In this document: positions 26,125 through 35,353 of the stretch, one piece after another
Numbering within the stretch: position 1 is the first letter of the stretch
Layout of the letters: each line of letters opens with the position of its first letter
NCBI GenBank assembly: GCA_963832725.1
Contig: CAWHVG010000005.1
Coordinates: 868,001 to 932,000, forward strand
Direction: 5' to 3'
Source of the DNA: JAEZBP01 sp963832725
GTDB taxonomy: Bacteria; Myxococcota_A; Polyangia; Polyangiales; Sandaracinaceae
Length of the DNA stretch: 64,000 bases
Program-made: the position numbers and the translations under genes
The notes under the pieces: model-generated
The model's input: the letters and a program-made list of their open reading frames with translations, nothing else
Database searches by the model: none
What the model was told of the DNA's origin: nothing

Positions 26125-27978
26125 TCAGGGGATCATGCCGAGGCAGGTTCCGGTGCCGGAGCACATCGTCCCGGAAGGGCAGCACACCGGCGCAGAGGCA
26201 TCGTCCCAGCCGGGACAGCACGTGCTGCCGGTCATGCAGCTGGAGCCGCAGGGGTTGTCGACGGATCCGGTCGGGTAGCAGCCGAGGCCCGACACACACG
26301 TGTCGCCGCTCGGGCAACCCCCGCAGTCGTCGCTTCCGACACCAGCCTCCGATCCCGCGTCTGCGGCGCCGTAGCAATGGCCGGAGCTGGAGTCGCAGTA
26401 CTGGGACAGGTTGTGGTCACAGTATTCGCCTGCACCGCAGCACTCGCCCATGGTCATGTCCTGACAGGTGCCGCCACAACAGAAGTCCATCGGGTTCGCG
26501 CAGTACGTCCCACCCGATCCGCAGGCCAACCCGGCGTCGGTGCCCGCTTCGCCGCCCCGGCAGGTCGGCGTCGACCCGCTCATGTCGCAGTACTGGGAGG
26601 GCAGGCAGCAGGTATCTCCACAGCACATCGAGCCGGAGCAGCCGCCGTCGCACGGGCCGGCGTCGTGACCCGCATCCGCGTCATGACCCGCGTCGGCATC
26701 GCGACCGGCATCGGTCCCCGCGTCGACCGCGACCGATCCCGCATCGCAGGTGTACGCGCCCGCCCGGCAGTTCCCCGCGCCGTCGCAGCGGTCGTCCGTG
26801 CAGGCGTTGCTGTCGAGATCGCAGGTCGCGCCCGAGGCCTCCATGGTGATGTTGCACGTCCCGGACGCACACATCGCCGTCCCGCAACGCGGAGAGGGCA
26901 TGACGCACGCCGCGTCGCAGTCCCCGCAGTGATCGACGTCACGCGTGAGGTCGGTCTCGCACCCGTTCGCGTCGAGCATCGCCCCGTCGCAGGCGCCCCA
27001 ACCGCTCTGGCACTCGGCGGCGCACACGCCCGAGGAACAGCTCGCGACGACGTGGGGCGCGGTCGGGCACGCGTGGTCACAGCTCCCGCAGTGCTGTGCG
27101 TTCGAGTCGAGGATCACGCAGGCGCCGCTGCACTCCGTCGTCCCGCCGCTGCACGATCCGACGCAGGCCGGCCCGGACCCCATGTCCTGACAGAGGGGCG
27201 TCGAGCCCGAGCACGCGGTCGTGCAATCGCCGCAGTGCGCGGGGTCGAGCAGGTCGGCCTCGCAGCCGTCGGCGGCCATACCGTTGCAGTCGGCGAAGCC
27301 GGAGTCACACACGCGCCCGCACACCCCGTCCGCACACGAGCCGCTCCCGTGGTCGGGCTGGTCACAGACGTGGTCGCAAGCGCCGCAGTGGCTCGGATCG
27401 GTGAGGAAGTCGATCCCTTCGTCGACGCGCCGGTCGCAGTCGTTGTCGACCTGATCGCAGACCTCCACCGCGTCCGGCGAGCAGTCGCCGAGCGGCGGCG
27501 CTGCGTCCGGGAAGCCGGCGTCGGGATCGAAGGTGGTCGGGCTCGTCGGGATGTTCTGGCAGCTCCCGTTCCGACAGCTCTCCGAGAGCTGCTCGCAGGG
27601 CACGCCGATGCACGAGTCCTGCAAGAGCAAGTAGACGTGGAGGACGTGCCCGGGCTCGTAGCCGCTGATCAGCCGGGCTTGCGAGACGAAGGTGCCTCCG
27701 CCGGTCACGGCCGTCGCCTCGAAGCGGAAGATGCGCGAGTCGTCCTGCACCTGCGGGCGGATGGCCACCGTCCACGGGAAGCTCGTCCCCGTCTCCACGA
27801 GCGGGCTCGCGTCGTCGAAGCTGCCGTTCGTCGGCCGGCCCCACATGCGGATCTCGACGTTCTGCGCCGTGTCCTGCACGGCCTTCTCGGCGTCGACGGT
27901 GACCAGCACCTCGGCCCGCGGCGCGACGGTGCAGCTGACGAGCATGCCCACCAAAGCGAGGAGGAAGAGTCGCCTCAC
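26125..27978 (-). CDS. Cysteine-rich MopE-type lipoprotein
   Basis: 617 residues from a GTG at 27978 that overlaps the stop of the upstream PEGA gene (GTGA). Lipobox LVGMLVSC puts the Cys near residue 16. A beta-rich N-terminal domain (to about 145) is followed by the metal-binding motif VCDQVDNDCDRRVDEG. Then come several CGxCxxxC repeats (HCGACDHVCD, HCGDCTTACS, HCGSCDHACP, HCGDCDAAC), a DAGTDAGRDADAGHDADAG linker in outline, and a C-terminal run of Cys-rich modules (MCCGDTCCLPSQYCD, CCGGTCQDM). Surface-exposed; ligand unknown. Confidence 0.8.
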   Translation of the reverse strand: MRRLFLLALVGMLVSCTVAPRAEVLVTVDAEKAVQDTAQNVEIRMWGRPTNGSFDDASPLVETGTSFPWTVAIRPQVQDDSRIFRFEATAVTGGGTFVSQARLISGYEPGHVLHVYLLLQDSCIGVPCEQLSESCRNGSCQNIPTSPTTFDPDAGFPDAAPPLGDCSPDAVEVCDQVDNDCDRRVDEGIDFLTDPSHCGACDHVCDQPDHGSGSCADGVCGRVCDSGFADCNGMAADGCEADLLDPAHCGDCTTACSGSTPLCQDMGSGPACVGSCSGGTTECSGACVILDSNAQHCGSCDHACPTAPHVVASCSSGVCAAECQSGWGACDGAMLDANGCETDLTRDVDHCGDCDAACVMPSPRCGTAMCASGTCNITMEASGATCDLDSNACTDDRCDGAGNCRAGAYTCDAGSVAVDAGTDAGRDADAGHDADAGHDAGPCDGGCSGSMCCGDTCCLPSQYCDMSGSTPTCRGGEAGTDAGLACGSGGTYCANPMDFCCGGTCQDMTMGECCGAGEYCDHNLSQYCDSSSGHCYGAADAGSEAGVGSDDCGGCPSGDTCVSGLGCYPTGSVDNPCGSSCMTGSTCCPGWDDASAPVCCPSGTMCSGTGTCLGMIP

Positions 27979-28778
27979 GGGAGCTCCAACAAGAGCGGAT
28001 GGACCGCGCCGCTGTCGCCGGGGATGTAGGGAGGGGGCTCTCGCGTCGCGAAGACGATGCCGGCGATGCCGCCGGCGATGGCCAGGGCGGCGACGGTGAT
28101 CAGCGTCCAGAACCACCACTGCGACTCGACCGGTGCAGCCTCGACCGTCACCACCGGCGCCGCCGTCCCGACGGCGCTGCGCGCGGCGTCCTCGGGCGTC
28201 ACCGGCACGGGCGGTGCCTCGAACGCGACGGAGCTGAGCCGGCCGCTGTTCACCGCGAGCTCCTGCGAGGCCAGCTCCTGTCCTCCGCGGTGGAGGCTGA
28301 CGCGATGGGTGCCCGGATCGGCCGGCCGCTCGACACCCACCAGTGCGTCGGGGACGATCTCCCCGTCGAGGCGGACCTCCACCGTGCTGCGCGGACCGCT
28401 CACGTCGATCTGGAGCCGTCCGAGCCGCGGCTCGACCAGCGCGAGCTGCTCGGAGGTGAGGCGGGCGGCGTCGGAGCCTTCGGGGCTCTCTCGCCGGGCG
28501 GCGCGCAGGTGCTCGCTCGCCTCCACCAGATGACCGAGCTCGATCAGCGCCAGCGCGAGGTTGTAGCGGACCACCGGTGAGGACCGCAGCGCCTGCGAGC
28601 GGCCGAGCAGATCCGCCGCCGTCGCCCAGTCTTGCGCGTCGACTGCGCGCATCCCCTGCTGGAAGAGCGCGCGGGCGGCCGCGGTCTGTTCCACGTCCTC
28701 TCCGCTCGACTGCGCACGCGCGCCGACCGCGGTCGCTGCCACCGCCAGCGCCACCGCCACCGCAAGCACCCTCCCCAT
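27975..28778 (-). CDS. TPR/PEGA-type exported protein
   Basis: 267 residues. Signal peptide (ends VGARAQ), TPR-like helices at about 28-115 (ARALFQQGMRAVDAQDWATAADLL), a PEGA-like beta domain near 120-190 (LGRLQIDVSGPRSTVEVRLDG in outline), and one membrane helix near 223-245 (WFWTLITVAALAIAGGIAGIVF). Coupled to the downstream MopE-type gene by a GTGA overlap, so the two probably work together at the cell envelope. Divergent from the kinase gene at 28811 with 32 bases between the starts. Confidence 0.75.
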   Translation of the reverse strand: MGRVLAVAVALAVAATAVGARAQSSGEDVEQTAAARALFQQGMRAVDAQDWATAADLLGRSQALRSSPVVRYNLALALIELGHLVEASEHLRAARRESPEGSDAARLTSEQLALVEPRLGRLQIDVSGPRSTVEVRLDGEIVPDALVGVERPADPGTHRVSLHRGGQELASQELAVNSGRLSSVAFEAPPVPVTPEDAARSAVGTAAPVVTVEAAPVESQWWFWTLITVAALAIAGGIAGIVFATREPPPYIPGDSGAVHPLLLELP

Positions 28779-28810
28779 GCGAAGCCTCCGAGGTATGATG
28801 CGCAGGATAC

Positions 28811-30367
28811 ATGTCCGGCGTTTCCGCAGGAACCGTAGTCGGTGGCAAGTACCGGCTCGAGGAGCCCATCGGCCGCGGTGGGATGGCGAGCGTCTGGCGG
28901 GCGACCCACACGACGCTCGAGAGCAGCGTCGCAGTGAAGTTCCTGGAGACCTTCGGTTCCGGGCGCGACAAGATGGCCAAGCGTTTCCTGCGCGAAGCGC
29001 GGCTGGCGGGCGGCCTCAAGCATCGAAACGTCGTCCAAATCCTCGACTTCGGCGTGATGGACGACGGGCAGCCCTTCATGGTCATGGAGCTGCTCGAGGG
29101 GACCAGCCTGGCCGACCGCTTCGACCACGGGCCGCCGCTCTCGGACGTAGAGCTCTTCGAGATCGTGGCGCAGGTGCTGAGCGGGCTGGCCGCGGTGCAC
29201 GACGCGGGCATCGTCCACCGCGACGTCAAGCCGGACAACATCTTCCTCGTCCGCGACGCCGACGGCGACTACCCCAAGCTGCTCGACTTCGGAATCAGCC
29301 GCGGCGTGGGCGCGGAGGCCGGCGACACGCGCGTGACCAACACCGGCGCCGTGATCGGCACGCCGCTCTACATGTCGCCCGAACAAGCCCGCGGGATGTC
29401 CGACGTCGACCGCCGAACGGATGTCTGGAGCATCGGGATGGTGCTCTGGGAAGGGCTCACCGGAGAGCTCCCCTTCGAGGCCGAGCACATGGGCGACGTG
29501 CTGATCCGCGTGGCCACCGAGGACGCACCGTCGATCGCGCTCTCCCGGCCGGACCTGCCGGAGGCGGTCGTGTCGCTGATCGGGCGCGCGCTCAGCCGAG
29601 ACCGCGAGGCCCGCTTCTCGGAAGCGCGCGCGATGCGCGAAGTGCTGCTCGAGGCCGCCAATCGGCTGGCGGAGGATCGCGGGGAGCCGGCGCGGCGGCG
29701 CCCCTCGTCGAGAGCGATGCGGACGGCCAAGCCGACGGAGGACGTGCACGCGGCGCTGACGCGCGAGATGGGTAGCGCGCCGCGACCCGCGCCTCGCTCG
29801 CCCTGGCCGCTCGTCGCCGGCGCGAGCGCGCTGCTGGTCGTGCTGACCGGGATCGCCTTCATTGCGCTCGGCGGCGAGATCCGCTTCTCGTCCGCCGAGG
29901 CGGAGGCGAGCCCCCAAGAAGCGCCAGCGGACACGCCGCCCCCGACCGTGCAAGCGCCTACCGCCGACGCGCACCAGGACGTGACGGGAGAGGACACGGC
30001 GGACACGAGCCCGGCGGACACGAGCCCGGCGGACACGAGCCCGGCGGACACGGCCGAGGGCGAGAACCCGGAGGGCGGAGACCCGCAGGACGAGAGCCCG
30101 GAGGGCGGAGACCCGCAGGACGAGAGCGCCGGCGCCAGCAGCGCGAACGACGACACCGCCGGCGTGAACCACGCCCCCGACACGGCATCGCCGACCCCAG
30201 CCACGCGACGAAGCGGGAGCCGGGCGCGACGACGGGCCGCAACCAGCGAAGCGCCGAGCAACTCGACACCGCCGGAGCCGCGCGACTCCGCGTCCGGGAG
30301 GAGGCCGCGACAGGCACCATCCTCCTCGCGGCGAACGGGCGGGTTCCTTCGCGACCTCGACTACTGA
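28811..30367 (+). CDS. Transmembrane Ser/Thr protein kinase with repeat-rich outer tail
   Basis: 518 residues. Kinase domain about 12-275: IGRGGMASVW G-loop, Lys in VAVKFLE, VHRDVKPDN, DFGIS, GTPLYMSPEQARG. One membrane helix near 333-352 (LVAGASALLVVLTGIAFIAL). The outer 165 residues are low complexity: three to four DTSPA units, two ESPEGGDPQD units, and an Arg/Ser/Pro end. It has no recognisable sensor domain such as PASTA or NHL, so the outer tail is the only candidate sensor. Confidence 0.9.
   Translation: MSGVSAGTVVGGKYRLEEPIGRGGMASVWRATHTTLESSVAVKFLETFGSGRDKMAKRFLREARLAGGLKHRNVVQILDFGVMDDGQPFMVMELLEGTSLADRFDHGPPLSDVELFEIVAQVLSGLAAVHDAGIVHRDVKPDNIFLVRDADGDYPKLLDFGISRGVGAEAGDTRVTNTGAVIGTPLYMSPEQARGMSDVDRRTDVWSIGMVLWEGLTGELPFEAEHMGDVLIRVATEDAPSIALSRPDLPEAVVSLIGRALSRDREARFSEARAMREVLLEAANRLAEDRGEPARRRPSSRAMRTAKPTEDVHAALTREMGSAPRPAPRSPWPLVAGASALLVVLTGIAFIALGGEIRFSSAEAEASPQEAPADTPPPTVQAPTADAHQDVTGEDTADTSPADTSPADTSPADTAEGENPEGGDPQDESPEGGDPQDESAGASSANDDTAGVNHAPDTASPTPATRRSGSRARRRAATSEAPSNSTPPEPRDSASGRRPRQAPSSSRRTGGFLRDLDY
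29998..30126 (+). repeat. 15-base and 33-base tandem repeats in the kinase tail
   Basis: GACACGAGCCCGGCG recurs three times in succession (about 30001-30055), followed by two 33-base units built around GAGGGCGGAGACCCGCAGG (about 30066-30126). They encode the DTSPA and ESPEGGDPQD repeats outside the membrane. Confidence 0.75.
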
Positions 30368-30403
30368 TTGCCGGCGCCGAGGCCCGCTCGACGCCGCGCG
30401 CTA

Positions 30404-31125
30404 CGACCGGCTCGAAGCGGCCACTTGCAACACCCGCGCGAGCGAGACTACCGGCGCGGCACCCACGACCTACGTCGGGCGGAGGCCGCGGCTGACGCCC
30501 ATGGCCAAGAGCTCTCCCGCCGCCGCGCGGAGGAGCGTGAGGGCCAGCTCGTCGTCGCCTCGAGCGCGTCGGAGAGCGCCTCCAGGTCGAAGACGATGCC
30601 CGCCGTCGGAGCGCGCGACGGCGAGCCCGACCGTGTCGCAGGCACGCAAGGTGGTCCGCCCCTCGCGTACCGTCTCCTCGACCAGCGTGACGATCTCCTT
30701 CGAGGGGTGACCGCCTTCCCACAGAAGCGCGCCGCGCGACCACCGGCGGAGCTCCGCCCGCTGCGCGAGCGCCGCCAGCGAGCGGATCGGCGCGCGGGCG
30801 GAGGGTCGGCTCATCCGCAACCGGATCAGCCGCTCGGTGAAGTCCAGCTCGATCCCCAGCGTCGCGGCGCCGGGCGAAAAACCGCGCGCGCCCGACTCGG
30901 CGGCGCGAAGAAGGGACCGAGCCCCTCCGGCGGGATGTCGGCGGCGACCCCGCGCTCGAAGAGGAAGTCCGCGAGGGTGATGGCGACGGTCGCCAGCAAC
31001 ACGAAGAGCACCACGCACCGCACATCGGACTCCGCCCCTATCGAGTGGATCGCCTCGCGAACGCGGACCGGCTCGTTAGCGCCCCCTTCCGCGCCGCCGA
31101 GCAAGCGCAGGGCGGAGCCACTGGC
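30404..31125 (-). pseudogene. Relic of the nucleotide-transporter/cNMP gene set, internal deletion
   Basis: Two blocks are close copies of the locus at 41.2-44.8 kb. Block one (about 30404-30895) matches 41180-41690, that is, the cNMP-like protein (SLAALAQRAELRRWSRG, HPSKEIVTLVE). Block two (about 30899-31110) matches 44046-44250, the transporter region around LADFLF and PPEGLGPFFA. The roughly 2.3 kb between them in the intact copy is missing here, and block one also lacks about 35 bases near 30622. Base identity by eye is around 90 percent. Frameshifts and the deletion leave no usable reading frame. Confidence 0.8.
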
Positions 31126-31192
31126 ACGCCCGGAGCCCCCGCCGGCCAGGCGACGGTACCGATCCTGAGATGCGCCGTATCATGGAGGTGCG

Positions 31193-32277
31193 ATGACCGA
31201 GTCACCCCCGGACGCCTTCGAACGACTGACCCGCGCCCTCGGCCACGCCTGGAGCGCCGAGGACCTCGCAGCGGTCCTGCAGCTTCAGGGTGGAGATGCT
31301 CGCCGCGCGCATCTCTTCCTGGTGGGCCTTCAGGAGTGGATGCAGCAGATCTATGCGGCCACTCCGGCGAGGAGCGGCTCGCCGCGTTGCGCGCGCACGG
31401 CTGGGACCGGGACCGCGCAGAGCAGGCCTTGCGCGCCGAAGGGCCCCGACGAGCGCCGACGATCACCGCTGCGTCGATCACCGCTGCGTCGATCACCGCG
31501 CCGCGAACGCCGACGCCGCACGCTCCGCCACCGCCTGTGCCCGCCGGAGCTGGCAGCCCCTCGACTCCCGAGCCGACTGAGGGCACCGTCGCGGCCGAGG
31601 AGGCGCGCCGCGTGCTCGAGCCCCTCGGCTGGCAGGGCGAGCTCATCCAGGCGCGCTACTCCCTCCGGCAGCTCCGCGAGCTCGCCTCGCAGTGCCCGTG
31701 CAACGCCGTATTCGACTGGCGCGCGAGCGCCGACGAGGCGGTGGAGATCGTCGAGGCCATCGTCCCCGACCCGCCGCGGGAATGGGCGAAGGGGGCGCGC
31801 TCCGTGGGCGACGTCCAGCGGGCGGCCCAGCGCGCGATGCCCGACATGCTCTGGAAGCTCTGGGAGGATAGCGAGAGCTCGGACACGCGGGTCTATCTCG
31901 TGGTGCGGGCGCGCGTCTGGCGGCAGCTCGAGGACACCTGGTTGCCGGAGGTGCTCGCGGGCATCGAGGCTGAAGAAGAGCTGCCCCTCGAGGACCGCGG
32001 CGCGCAGGTGCGGCAGGTCGCGGAGAGGGCGCTCGAACAGCTCGTGGCGAGCGATGCGCTCGAGCTCACCGATCGAGGCGAGGCCGCGGCCCCCGAGCTG
32101 AAGCAGGCGCTCGCGGCCAAGCTCCGCACGCTCTATCTCGGAAACCCGGTGCTCGGGCCGATGCTCAGCGAGTGGTTCCTCTCGCGACCCGAGGTCGAGG
32201 AGCTCTACTGGAGCGACGACGAGGTCGGCGCGTTGGTGAAGCGCATCTGGAAAAACGTTCTCGACCACGACGGCTGA
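31193..32277 (+). CDS. Protein of unknown function (probable frameshift)
   Basis: The frame from the ATG at 31193 gives MTESPPDAFERLTRALGHAW and about 50 good residues. The continuation, about 300 residues starting near GHSGEERLAALRAHGWDRD, is in another frame, so a change near 31325-31356 is likely. The second part has a Pro/Thr linker with two TITAASITAA-type repeats (15-base units near 31460-31500) and a helical, acidic C-terminal region (EEARRVLEPLGWQGELIQ, YLGNPVLGPMLSEWF). No family recognised. The early helical part and GEERLAALRAHGW look like small three-helix (UBA-like) units, which is a guess. Confidence 0.5.
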
Positions 32278-32379
32278 CCTGTCGCTCGCGATGGGGTCTG
32301 GAGATCGCGCTGAGAGCTGCGTCCACACGATGGCTCGCCCATGTCGCCCGCCGGTTTCCTTCTCCATCTCCAAAACGAA

Positions 32380-32464
32380 TCTGGGCACGGTTGCTCGGTT
32401 GCTGTGCTTGCTGAGCGAACCTGGGCACCGTTGCTGTGCTGAGCGCGGTTGCTGTGCTGAGCGG
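32380..32464. repeat. Short GC-rich tandem repeats
   Basis: GTTGCTGTGCTGAGCG occurs twice in tandem (about 32430-32461), with a diverged copy (GTTGCTGTGCTTGCTGAGCG) before it. CTGGGCACGGTTGCT and CTGGGCACCGTTGCT frame the block. It lies just after the gene ending at 32277, in a stretch with no supported gene until 32649. Confidence 0.6.
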
Positions 32465-32648
32465 ACGATCGAGTTCACCTGCGGCTCGCGAGCAGCGGCG
32501 GGCGCGGTGGCGAGCGGGGGGCGACTGGCGTTGCCGGTTCACGGCGCCGAGTGCGACCTTTCGTCCGCGAGGTTCCGCCAGGTCCGCGCGAGCCGGCTCG
32601 ACCCCGATTTTCGTGAGCTGGCACGGCGAGTGCTCGGGCTCGCGGGTC

Positions 32649-32780
32649 ATGCGCACCTGGTTCGCGGCGTTGGCTCTCTTGGTGGTCGGTTGCTCCCCCG
32701 CGATGGCGCGCCCGGTGGGCATGCACCCGGCGGAGCTCTCGCCGAGCGCCGGCAGGATGGTCGACAGAAGCGTCGCGTAG
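32649..32780 (+). CDS. Possible small lipoprotein or lipoprotein fragment
   Basis: 43 codons: MRTWFAALALLVVGC is a good lipobox, followed by SPAMARPVGMHPAELSPSAG and an early stop. It is too short for a typical lipoprotein and no ribosome site is clear. It may be the 5' remnant of a broken gene. Confidence 0.3.
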   Translation: MRTWFAALALLVVGCSPAMARPVGMHPAELSPSAGRMVDRSVA

Positions 32781-32927
32781 GCGCGGGCGGAGATGCTCTC
32801 ACCCCCAGTCCAGTTGTTGCGAAGCGGGGATGAGGCCTCGCTCGCCGGAACGCTCTCGTTCTATGACGGCTCCGGCGGTCCTCTGACCCAATTCGCCGCA
32901 GCGCCACCCGAGCTCGCCTCGTCCCCG

Positions 32928-33732
32928 TCAACGCGGCTTGCGACGTCCGTCTCGCTCCGAGAGGAGCGCGAGAGTCTCGTCGCGCATCGCCTTCGCGAAC
33001 AAGAGCTTGATCGCACGCAGGCCCGGCGGCACCAGCGCGTCCACCGACTCTTGGAGCTGCTTGGGAGTAGGGCGCTTGCGCCGACCCGCGACCTGGGCGG
33101 CGAAGTGCTCGACGACCTCCTTGCTGGCCTTGCGAACGTGCTTGGCGAGGATCGCGTGTGACTCGACCGCCGCGTCGATGCCGAAGCCCGCGCGCTCGAT
33201 TCTCGAGGGCGATCGAGAGCATCGCGGGGCTGCGCACGAGGTAGCCGGCGCCCTGCTCCTCGAGGAGGCCGTGGCGCAGCAGGTCGCCGACCAAGCCAGG
33301 GCGCGGCTCGCCGCCGAGCAAGGTGGGCAGCTCCTCTTCGGTCACCACGCTCGCGCGGTCCTCGAGGAAGCCCGCCGAGAGGCGGCTGTCGGTGCCGAGC
33401 CACTCCTCGAGGTCGACCTCGCCGCGGTCCGCGCGTCCGAGCAGCTCGCGCATCGCGCGAATCTTCAGGCCGCGGTCCTGTAGCTTGCCGATCACCTCGA
33501 GGCGCTCGACGTGGTGGGGGCCATAGTACGCGACGCGGCCACGAATCGTCGGCTTCGGCAGCGCGCCCTTGGATTGGTAGTAGCGGATCGTTCGGCTCGG
33601 GATCCGCGTCCGCGCCGCGAGGTCGTCGATCGTGAGCTCTTCGCCCTTCGGGAGGCCGTCGGTCGAGTCGGAGGTCGCCATGGGCTGGCCAGTGTCGGCG
33701 GGACCGGCCATCGCCGCAACGAGTGCGGTCAC
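32928..33732 (-). CDS. MerR-family transcriptional regulator (frameshifted)
   Basis: About 267 residues after correction. The MerR helix-turn-helix reads LTIDDLAARTRIPSRTIRYYQ with the wing GRVAYYGPHHVERLEVIGKLQ (residues 34-85). The GATTC at 33198-33202 breaks the frame; removing one base gives SIALEIERAGFGIDAAVESH and runs to the stop at 32928, ending in a helical effector domain. The GTG at 33732 overlaps the stop of the desaturase gene (GTGA), so the two are translationally coupled. An internal ATG at 33681 is an alternative start. It probably controls its own operon through the dyad at 35010-35042. Confidence 0.8.
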
Positions 33733-34954
33733 GCGGTGACCCGCGCGAGGGATTCCGGCGCGCCGGACGTCGTCTCGTGCGCACCGAGCTCGCGCGCTCC
33801 CTCCTCGACGGGCAGCGGGCGCCCGAGGCGGCGGATTTCTTCAACGCGCTCCTCAGGGTCTGCGGCCAGCTCGCGCTGCGGTACTCGACCCCGTGACGCT
33901 CGCAGATTTCTCGGACCTCCGGCGCCACCTCACGCAGCCGCTGGGTGGGGAAGCGCGGGAAGAGGTGGTGCTCGATCTGCCGGTCGAGCGCGCCGCAGAG
34001 GACGCTCACCGGGAAGCTGACGTCGAAGTCGTTGCTCGCCTCGACCTGCATCGCGTACCAGTGGCCCCGGCCCTTCGGCGTGCTCCCCTCGGGGTAGCTC
34101 GCGGTCTCTTCGCCGACGTGACCGCAGAAGATGGTCACCGCCGAGTAGACGTCGCGCATCACGTCCGACAGCACGTTGCCGAGCAACACCTTGGCGAACA
34201 GCGGGCCGCTGATTGCTGGCCAGAGCAGCCACTCGCGCAGGTAGTAGGGACCCCAGCCGCGGAGCGCGCGGCGCCACGCGTCGCGAATGCTCGCGGGGCT
34301 CCGGTCGCGCAGGAAGTCGAGCTCGTCCTCGCGGCCGTTGCCGACGTAGGCGTCGATGAGGCCGGCGAAGTGCGCACCCATGTGGAACGCGAAGAACGGC
34401 CAGATGACGAGGACGGAGGTCGCGAGCTGACCGCGGTGGTACCAGTGGTGCGGGGTCTCCTCGGTGAGGCGCACGTTGCCGAAGTGGATGTCGGGGTCGC
34501 GGCCGGCGACGTTGGTGCCGCCGTGATGCCGCGCGTTGTGGCCACGCCGCCAGCTGTCCTCGTCGATCGGGATGTACCAGCGGTAGCCCCGCGACTGGAA
34601 CGCCTCGGCGCCCTCGAGCCCGTCGAACGCGCCGTGGAGGACGGTGTGGCCGATCTCCGCGGCCTCGAGCTGCTTGTGCACGAACAGCGAGACGACCCCG
34701 AAGGTGTACGTGACGGGGTCGAAGGAGACGACGAGCAAGGTGCGGCCGATCAGCTCGGCCGCGCGCGAGACGCGCTGCACTCGCTCGATGTAGCGGACGT
34801 CCTCGTCGCCGATCTGGGCCTTCACACGGGCCTTGAGCTCGTCGATCGCCCGGCCGAAGCGCTCGAGGCGCTCGTCGTCCGAGAGGGTGGCCAGGTGCGG
34901 CTCGGTCCGAGTCGAGGGGATCGGCGTGGCGGTGGGGTGGGCCGTGCGGGTCAT
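33729..34954 (-). CDS. Membrane fatty acid desaturase (frameshifted near the end)
   Basis: About 408 residues. The three histidine boxes of the membrane desaturase family are present: HTVLH (near residue 100), HNARHH (near 137) and QIEHHLF (near 305). Hydrophobic stretches lie between them (YTFGVVSLFVHKQLEA, LATSVLVIWPFFAF). It should introduce a double bond into membrane acyl chains. At GATTTC (33834-33839) the frame breaks; removing TT gives ALKIRRLGRPLPVEEG and a stop at 33731-33729. A strong ribosome site (AAGGAGG) precedes the ATG at 34954, which is why that start was chosen. Confidence 0.88.
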
Positions 34955-35009
34955 GGGGGTCCTCCTTCGCGGGCCGTTCGCGGGGTGCGAACCGCGGCTC
35001 CGCGTCGTG

Positions 35010-35043
35010 TGACACCCATGACCGTTGCAGTTTCTGGTGTCAA
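35010..35043 (-). promoter_or_regulatory. Dyad operator and -35 element upstream of the desaturase gene
   Basis: TGACACC (35010-35016) and GGTGTCA (35036-35042) form a perfect inverted repeat with a 19-base spacer. On the minus strand the distal arm overlaps TTGACA (35043-35038), a consensus -35. MerR-type regulators bind a dyad in the long spacer between -35 and -10, so this fits autoregulation by the coupled MerR gene. The -10 box is not convincing. Another GGTGTCC lies 15 bases further out. Confidence 0.55.
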
Positions 35044-35353
35044 GGTATTCGGTGTCCGAATTGGTCGTGCTGCCGCTCCCGTGGGCCGCGTCGCCGATCG
35101 GGTGGGGATCCTCGACCAGGGGCGCACGCGCTACGAGGGTTGGACGCGCTCGCGTGGCGGGTGCGGCTCCACCGCGTCGCGGCCGACGCGCCGCCGCCAC
35201 TGCTCGCGATCGCGCTCGGGCACCGGCTGGTGGTGCAGGAGCACTTCGTTCGGGCCCCGAGCCGTACCGTCGTCCCGAAGCTCGACTCGGCATCTGCAGA
35301 GCCCCGGATCGAACTTCGGGCCTCGGGTACCCGAAGAGCTTCGCGACTGGGCT
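35044..35353. other. Intergenic stretch upstream of the desaturase operon
   Basis: About 310 bases between the operator and the end of the DUF1990 gene. Open frames here are Arg-rich and not protein-like. Nothing further seen. Confidence 0.4.

Noticed and set aside
32436..32780. A 114-codon gene
   Set aside because: Only the last 43 codons, from the ATG at 32649, look like a protein; the rest is Arg-rich.
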